A stretch of DNA of 64,000 nucleotides from Roseibium sp. MMSF_3544 (GTDB taxonomy: Bacteria; Pseudomonadota; Alphaproteobacteria; Rhizobiales; Stappiaceae), in NCBI RefSeq assembly GCF_030732845.1, contig NZ_JASHKA010000003.1, forward strand, positions 310,001 through 374,000. The letters run 5' to 3'. The translations under genes and the position numbers were made by a program. Under the pieces are notes generated by a model. It saw nothing but the letters and a program-made list of their open reading frames with translations, searched no databases and was not told the DNA's origin. How positions within the stretch are numbered: the first letter of the stretch is position 1; every line of letters begins with the position of its first letter. Shown piece by piece: positions 59,486 through 64,000 of this stretch.

Positions 59486-61573
59486 TCAACTCCTGACGTC
59501 GGACCACGGTGCTGGTCTGCCGAAGTGAAAGCCTTGCGCGGCTTCAATATCCAGTGACCGCAACAGCTCGGCCTCCACCGGGGTTTCGATGTGCTTGGCA
59601 ATCACCTTGATGCCGAGGTCGCGGGCCGCGGACAGGAGACCGTTCAGGATCGCCGCCTTGGCAGGATCGTGAATCACCTGCTGCGTCAGGCCCGATTCCA
59701 GCTTGAGCCATTCAACCCTCATGCCTGTCAGGCGCGAGAGCACTGGCCAGTGGCCAGCAAAATCATCGATAGCGGTCTGACATCCGAAATCCCTGACAAA
59801 CCTGAAGAAGGATTCTACCGTCGCCGGTTCGCGCAGGAAGTCCTTTTCAGCAATCTCCAGGCACAGTTTGGATGCCAGCAGCGGATTGACAGACAACCGG
59901 TGATGAAGACTGTCACGGAAATTGGGATCGCGGGCCGATTCTGCCGAAACATTCATCGTCAGCAGCGATCTCGTGGCCTGTCGCTCGGCGGCATCCAGAA
60001 CCCTGTCGAGCGTCCAGGCATCAACCTGTGCAATGAAACCCGACCGCTCTGCTGCAGAAATCCAGGCGCGCGATGACATTCCCTTGGCCCGGTCTCCCTG
60101 CAGCCTCAGCAGAATTTCTGCGCCGCAGACCTCACCCGACCTGAGCGACACGATCGGCATCGAATAAAGCGTCAGCTCCTTGCCGCAGAAGCTCTCCGGC
60201 TCCGGAACGCTTTGCGTTTCGCCGCCGACGGACGGGCAGTCTTCGGCCTTGACCCCATGGAGCTGGATGGACCGGCCGCCGATCCGCTTGCCGCGCAGGC
60301 AGGCATGATCGGCCAGGCCAAGTAGCGTGGCCGCATCCGTATCTTTCAAGGCAATGCTCTGATCCAGGAAGGCGACACCAACTGATCCGCTGATCGTGAA
60401 AACACGGTCCTTTATCTCCAGTCTGATCCCGGCGAAACCCTCAAGTATTTTTTCCGCGAATTCGAGCGCGGCCGCCTCGCTGTTGACCGGCATCATCGCC
60501 GCGAACTCGTCTCCGCCTATTCTGGCGACGGTACCGAATTCACCAAGCGTGAGTGTCAAACAGGCGGCGACCCGCAGGAGCATATCGTCACCCGCGTCGT
60601 GCCCGCCGAGATCGTTGACCTTTTTGAACTCGTCAAGGTCGATGTAGTAGACGGCAAGGCCCGCGTTCTGGTCGCTCGACATGCGGTCCAGCTCGCGGCG
60701 GAGCGACCTCGTGAACGCCCTGCGGTTTTCCAGCCCGGTGAGCGGGTCCTGGTATGCCAGGCGCCGGTTTTCGGCGATTTCGTAAGGGCTATCGACGTTC
60801 CGGCGAATGATTGCCATAATCGAACCCGCCCCGGTTTCGCCCGCCATCGGGACCAACCGGATCTCGCATGTCGTCTGCCTGACCAGGTTCAGGCCGAGGT
60901 CCTTGCTGCGCGTTTCTGGGACATGCAGGACCTGCGGCAGGTTCCCGACAATCTCGTTGAGACGTTCAACCAGATGACCTGCGTCGTAGGAACTGCCCAC
61001 CGAGTCCAGAAGTCTGACGGCGATGCTTTCAACAGTCTCTGCCGCTTCAAAAACCAGAATGTCATCCGGGAAGTGTTCCAGAACGCCCACGTCCAGCCGC
61101 GTTCGTTGACGTCCGGACAGATTGGCGTCCGCCAAGGTGTGCCGGGCAGCCGCATTTGCGTCGACCTCACCGGTCTCGAACTGGACGAGAACGGCTTCGC
61201 TTTCCTGTTTCAAAAAGACATGCGATGCACAGGCCATGTGCTGGCAGAACGTGTCGCCCGATGACAGACTGACAGCGCCGCTGACCTCTGCCGGCAGACC
61301 GTTAAAGGCCGCTGACAATACCAGCTCGCACCGTTTCCAGCTTTCCGTTGACAATAGCGATTTCAGATCCGCCGGAACGCTACCAATGCCGTGGTGCTCA
61401 CAAGCTGCCACAAACTGGGTGTTGTGAAGCAGAATTCCGCCGTCACGTGCGATATATGCGGCAGCAAACGGAAGCACTTCCAGCAGGGACGCATGAAATG
61501 CCGTAAGCGTATTGCTCTCCGCACGACCGGGTTTTTCCCGCCGGTCACGTTCCAACCGTTGCCCGATTTGCAC
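59486..61573 (-). CDS. GGDEF-EAL protein with degenerate EAL domain
   Basis: A 695-residue c-di-GMP-type protein. The N-terminal 280 residues look PAS-like without clear motifs. The GGDEF domain begins at YQDPLTGLENRRAF and keeps GGDEF (about 353-357), so diguanylate cyclase activity is likely. The C-terminal EAL domain is damaged. The signature EAL reads EIL, the metal-site DDFGTGYSSL is DDFAGHWPVL, and the catalytic VIAEGVET is VIAKHIET (Glu replaced by Lys). It is therefore probably not a phosphodiesterase but a c-di-GMP sensor or scaffold. No membrane segment is seen. Confidence 0.9.
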   Translation of the reverse strand: MQIGQRLERDRREKPGRAESNTLTAFHASLLEVLPFAAAYIARDGGILLHNTQFVAACEHHGIGSVPADLKSLLSTESWKRCELVLSAAFNGLPAEVSGAVSLSSGDTFCQHMACASHVFLKQESEAVLVQFETGEVDANAAARHTLADANLSGRQRTRLDVGVLEHFPDDILVFEAAETVESIAVRLLDSVGSSYDAGHLVERLNEIVGNLPQVLHVPETRSKDLGLNLVRQTTCEIRLVPMAGETGAGSIMAIIRRNVDSPYEIAENRRLAYQDPLTGLENRRAFTRSLRRELDRMSSDQNAGLAVYYIDLDEFKKVNDLGGHDAGDDMLLRVAACLTLTLGEFGTVARIGGDEFAAMMPVNSEAAALEFAEKILEGFAGIRLEIKDRVFTISGSVGVAFLDQSIALKDTDAATLLGLADHACLRGKRIGGRSIQLHGVKAEDCPSVGGETQSVPEPESFCGKELTLYSMPIVSLRSGEVCGAEILLRLQGDRAKGMSSRAWISAAERSGFIAQVDAWTLDRVLDAAERQATRSLLTMNVSAESARDPNFRDSLHHRLSVNPLLASKLCLEIAEKDFLREPATVESFFRFVRDFGCQTAIDDFAGHWPVLSRLTGMRVEWLKLESGLTQQVIHDPAKAAILNGLLSAARDLGIKVIAKHIETPVEAELLRSLDIEAAQGFHFGRPAPWSDVRS

Positions 61574-61900
61574 CAGACCGCCCTTTCAAAACAATCAATT
61601 TGATTGACGCAAACTCAAATACACTGCGTCGCCCCTTGGAAATTATTACCACAGAATAAACGCTAAATTGGCTTCAGCAAAACAACTCACAACTCTTAAA
61701 AAGATTAAGGTTAATGCGAAATTTACTAATTATTTTCAAATTTAATTCAAATGTAATTTTCTCTCTACTCAGATTCTTTTAAAATTTATCTCTTGCCTTA
61801 TTTTGATCATTTACGTGCCGTAAGGGCAGCCCGCTGTTTTTGGGGCGGCCGGGCAAAGAGCAGTGATCCGGGCCCCAGCGACACCTTCAAGGGGTTCGTG
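61574..61900. other. AT-rich divergent region before rlpA
   Basis: About 330 bases between the divergent GGDEF-EAL and RlpA-family genes. The central part (about 61640-61800) is strikingly rich in A and T and holds probable promoters for both. No dyad or terminator stands out. Confidence 0.4.
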
Positions 61901-62317
61901 ATGAAAGATGTTTTTTGTATTCCCGCCTATCGGTTGAGTGTCTTGGGCATTGCCGCATTTCTATCTATGGGTGCAACGGCAATGGCCAAAGAAGACCCGT
62001 TTCAACAATGCGGAAAAGCGTCCTGGTACAAACTCGGCGGCAAGACGGCGAGCGGTGAGCGCGCCAATCCGCAAGGGATGACGGCCGCGCACAGGACGTT
62101 GCCTTTCGGCACTCTTGTGGACGTTACCAATCTCTCAAACGGCAAGACCGTGACCGTCCGGATCAATGACCGCGGCCCCTTTTCCAAAGGCCGCGTGATC
62201 GATGTGACATTGGCCGCTGCCAGGGAGCTTGGCTTCGTAAACAAGGGCATTACACGGGTCCGCGTCAGCAGCGCGGATGCCGGCGGTGGAAACAAACACT
62301 CGCAAAAGTGTCAGTGA
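61901..62317 (+). CDS. RlpA-family septal ring lytic transglycosylase-like protein
   Basis: A 138-residue exported protein (signal peptide about 1-29) with a double-psi beta-barrel domain. The family segments ASWYKLGGKTASGE, MTAAHRTLPFGT and VRINDRGPFSKGRVIDVT are all present, including the putative catalytic Asp in INDRG. It has no SPOR domain, unlike E. coli RlpA, so it should not target septal denuded glycan by SPOR binding. The ATG at 61901 follows AAGGGG. Confidence 0.9.
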   Translation: MKDVFCIPAYRLSVLGIAAFLSMGATAMAKEDPFQQCGKASWYKLGGKTASGERANPQGMTAAHRTLPFGTLVDVTNLSNGKTVTVRINDRGPFSKGRVIDVTLAAARELGFVNKGITRVRVSSADAGGGNKHSQKCQ

Positions 62318-62520
62318 CCTTTTCGCATCGCTGCTCGGTCATGACAGCAACAGGCCTGCCGGGATCATTGGGGAACCCGGCCAATATCCTGATTCCAATA
62401 GAATAAATTCAAGCGGCATTAGTTTCATGATCGACTCAGTATGAATAACGATCAGTCGCATTACAGTGAATCAAAAAATAAAATATTTTACGGTAATGAC
62501 TTTCGTAGGAGATGCCGTTA

Positions 62521-62559
62521 ATGTTGCCGCCGTGGTCGATGGGGCCACGTGCACAGTAA
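62521..62559 (+). CDS. Possible 12-codon micro-ORF
   Basis: An ATG 9 bases after AGGAG opens a 12-residue frame (MLPPWSMGPRAQ) ending in TAA, 7 bases before a strong terminator hairpin. The layout recalls a leader peptide, but no regulated gene follows on this strand. The peptide may be an unstructured leader of the small RNA or real; neither can be decided here. Confidence 0.2.
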   Translation: MLPPWSMGPRAQ

Positions 62560-62566
62560 CTTTATT

Positions 62567-62596
62567 CGCGCAGTCTTCGGGCTGCGCGTTTTTTTT
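62567..62596 (+). terminator. Intrinsic terminator of the intergenic transcript
   Basis: CGCGCAGTC-TTCG-GGCTGCGCG, a GC-rich stem (one G-U pair) with a UUCG tetraloop, followed by eight T. Confidence 0.88.
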
Positions 62597-62683
62597 AGCT
62601 GGCGAATAACTTGCCTCCGTTCATCAGACATTGCTGTATCTGACAAGGAGATGCGCAGTGCACCTTGGAAGCAGCGCAGGCGC

Positions 62684-64000
62684 TCAGACCATTTGTCCGC
62701 TATCCAGTCGCTCAAGAAAGCTGGCAGCGCTTTCCAGGAGAGATTGTCTCTTGTCCTCGTCCATGCGCGACCAGGTTGCGTAGATCTGGTTTAACCTTGG
62801 GTTGCCTTTCAGCACGCGTTCGTTCCGATCAAGGAAATTCCAGTAAAGTGCATTGAAGGGGCAGGCACCCGGCCCTGCCTTCTGGCGCACGTCATACTGG
62901 CAGTGTCCGCAATAGTCGGACATCTTGTTTATGTAGTTGCCGCTGGACACATAGGGCTTGGATGCCAGCAATCCGCCATCAGCGAACTGGCTCATGCCGA
63001 TCGTGTTCGGCATTTCCACCCATTCATAGGCATCGGCATAGACCGCCAGGTACCATTCGTGAACTTCATGCGGATCGATGCCTGCAAGCAGAGCGAAATT
63101 GCCCGTCACCATCAGGCGCTGAATGTGATGGGCATAGGCTTCGTCCAGCGTCTCGCCGATCGCTTCGGCCATGCAATTCATATGCGTTTGGCCGGTCCAG
63201 TAGAAATCCGGTAGCGTCCGGTCGGCGCCCAATGCGTTGGAGGCCGCGTAGTCGGGCATCTTGAACCAATAGAGGCCGCGCACATATTCCCGCCAGCCGA
63301 GGATCTGACGGATGAAGCCCTCGGCCGCATTCAGCGGCACCTTGCCGTCCAGAAAGGCGACCTCGACTTTGCGGCACAAAACCATCGGATCGAGCAGACC
63401 GGCATTCAGATATGCGGACGTGACCGCGTGAAACAGGAATTTTTGTCCCTGCAACATGGCGTCCTGGTAAGTCCCGAAATCAGCCAGGGCGTTTGTCAAA
63501 AACCCATCAAAGGCGTCTTCCGCCTGCGCACTGGTCACGGCAAACCAGAACGGCTCGAGCTGACCCGGATGATCGGCGAACCTGTCTCCGACAAGCTGCA
63601 ACACCTCCTGCGTTATCGGATCAGGTTTGAACCTTGAAGGTTCGGGCATGAAGAGATCGTTCTTGGCAGGTTTCCGATTGTCCGCGTCGAAATTCCACTT
63701 GCCCCCGATAGGCTTTTCCCCGTCCATCAGAAGCCCGGTTTTCAACCGCATTTCCCGGTAGAAATACTCCATGCGCAACTGCCGGCGTCCGGCCGCCCAG
63801 CTTCGAAACCCGGCCGTTGAACAGATGAAGCGGGTGTCCTCCAGGATCTCCACTGGAACGGCAAACCCGTTCTGCCAGGATTGCATGTCGTCCAGCACGC
63901 GCCATTCACCCGGTTCCGTCACCAATATGCGCTTGGGCGCATGCCGCTGAACGGCGCGGGCAAGTTCGCCTTGAAAACTGCCAGTGTTTCCCGCGTCATC
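62684..64000 (-). CDS. Iron-sulfur bacterial cryptochrome/photolyase (FeS-BCP, PhrB-like), N-terminus cut by window edge
   Basis: FAD-binding photolyase of the 4Fe-4S class, 438 codons visible; the frame is open to position 64000, so its N-terminus lies outside. Cluster cysteines match the PhrB pattern: one in THMNCMAEAIGETL and three in CGHCQYDVRQKAGPGACP (C-x2-C-x12-C). The segments GWREYVRGLYW and NTIGMSQFADGG belong to the FAD-binding half. Homologues repair (6-4) photoproducts or act as photoreceptors. Its stop is 88 bases from the terminator of the convergent small transcript. Confidence 0.93.
   Translation of the reverse strand, partial: DDAGNTGSFQGELARAVQRHAPKRILVTEPGEWRVLDDMQSWQNGFAVPVEILEDTRFICSTAGFRSWAAGRRQLRMEYFYREMRLKTGLLMDGEKPIGGKWNFDADNRKPAKNDLFMPEPSRFKPDPITQEVLQLVGDRFADHPGQLEPFWFAVTSAQAEDAFDGFLTNALADFGTYQDAMLQGQKFLFHAVTSAYLNAGLLDPMVLCRKVEVAFLDGKVPLNAAEGFIRQILGWREYVRGLYWFKMPDYAASNALGADRTLPDFYWTGQTHMNCMAEAIGETLDEAYAHHIQRLMVTGNFALLAGIDPHEVHEWYLAVYADAYEWVEMPNTIGMSQFADGGLLASKPYVSSGNYINKMSDYCGHCQYDVRQKAGPGACPFNALYWNFLDRNERVLKGNPRLNQIYATWSRMDEDKRQSLLESAASFLERLDSGQMV

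Larger units (their letters stand above)
62490..62596 (+). ncRNA. Candidate intergenic small RNA
   Basis: The 366-bp gap between rlpA and the convergent photolyase gene holds a compact unit: a possible -10 (TAAAAT, 62479-62484), two successive hairpins (CGTGGTC-GATG-GGGCCACG around 62531-62549 and the terminator stem), then eight T. No protein gene on this strand lies downstream in the window. The 5' end is uncertain and no named RNA family is recognised. It could equally encode the 12-residue peptide annotated separately. Confidence 0.4.

Noticed and set aside
62521..62596. Classical amino-acid attenuator (leader peptide plus terminator)
   Set aside because: Only one Trp codon, no run of one amino acid, and no biosynthetic gene downstream on this strand in the window.

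Overview
This window reads as the chromosome of a marine-type alphaproteobacterium, most likely a Stappiaceae/Roseibium (Labrenzia)-like member of the Hyphomicrobiales. The reasons are the high-GC coding sequence, the linked block mutM - enoyl-CoA hydratase - rpsT - rhodanese - dnaA - dnaN - recF - gyrB, a PmtA-type phospholipid methyltransferase beside dnaJ, the tsaB-rimI-fur-plsC-miaB run, and a dense set of TRAP, TTT and ABC uptake systems. The taxon is inferred from gene order and protein character only.

Layout. 1-12.6 kb (mostly minus strand) is housekeeping: tRNA modification (miaB, tsaB), rimI, a Fur/Mur regulator, plsC, an Nfu-type Fe-S protein, a universal stress protein, the hslV-GNAT-hslU heat-shock protease unit, an FMN reductase, pmtA, dnaJ and dnaK. 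Two good sigma-32-type promoters, with the same 16-bp spacer, precede hslV and dnaK. 12.7-18.6 kb holds a Gly/Cys-tailed membrane protein, alkB, ubiB-ubiE, mutM and an enoyl-CoA hydratase. 18.6-26.8 kb is the rpsT-dnaA-dnaN-recF-gyrB block, with an AT-rich gene-free stretch (about 19.07-19.66 kb) before the rhodanese and dnaA genes.

26.9-59.4 kb is accessory and catabolic. A tripartite tricarboxylate transporter (tctABC) with a LysR regulator faces a divergent operon made of an isocitrate lyase/PEP-mutase-family lyase and a two-subunit aconitase X. Together these look like a complete import, dehydrate and cleave pathway for an unidentified acid. A visibly more AT-rich insert (about 33.7-38.6 kb) follows, carrying two secreted M16 peptidase-family proteins (one with the catalytic motif, one without) and a membrane metal-dependent hydrolase. 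Next come a class III nucleotide cyclase, a secreted double-cupin protein with its own LysR, and a TAXI-type TRAP transporter operon with a sulfatase and LysR. Then follow a di-heme peroxidase, a GNAT enzyme, a secreted beta-barrel-like protein, a TetR regulator, and a LacI-controlled CUT1 sugar ABC transporter co-transcribed with an NAD-dependent epimerase/dehydrogenase and an enolase-superfamily sugar-acid dehydratase.

59.5-64 kb carries a GGDEF-EAL protein with a degenerate EAL domain, an RlpA-family protein, a candidate small RNA or micro-ORF ending in a strong terminator, and a window-truncated Fe-S photolyase/cryptochrome. I saw no tRNA, rRNA, CRISPR array or intact insertion sequence.
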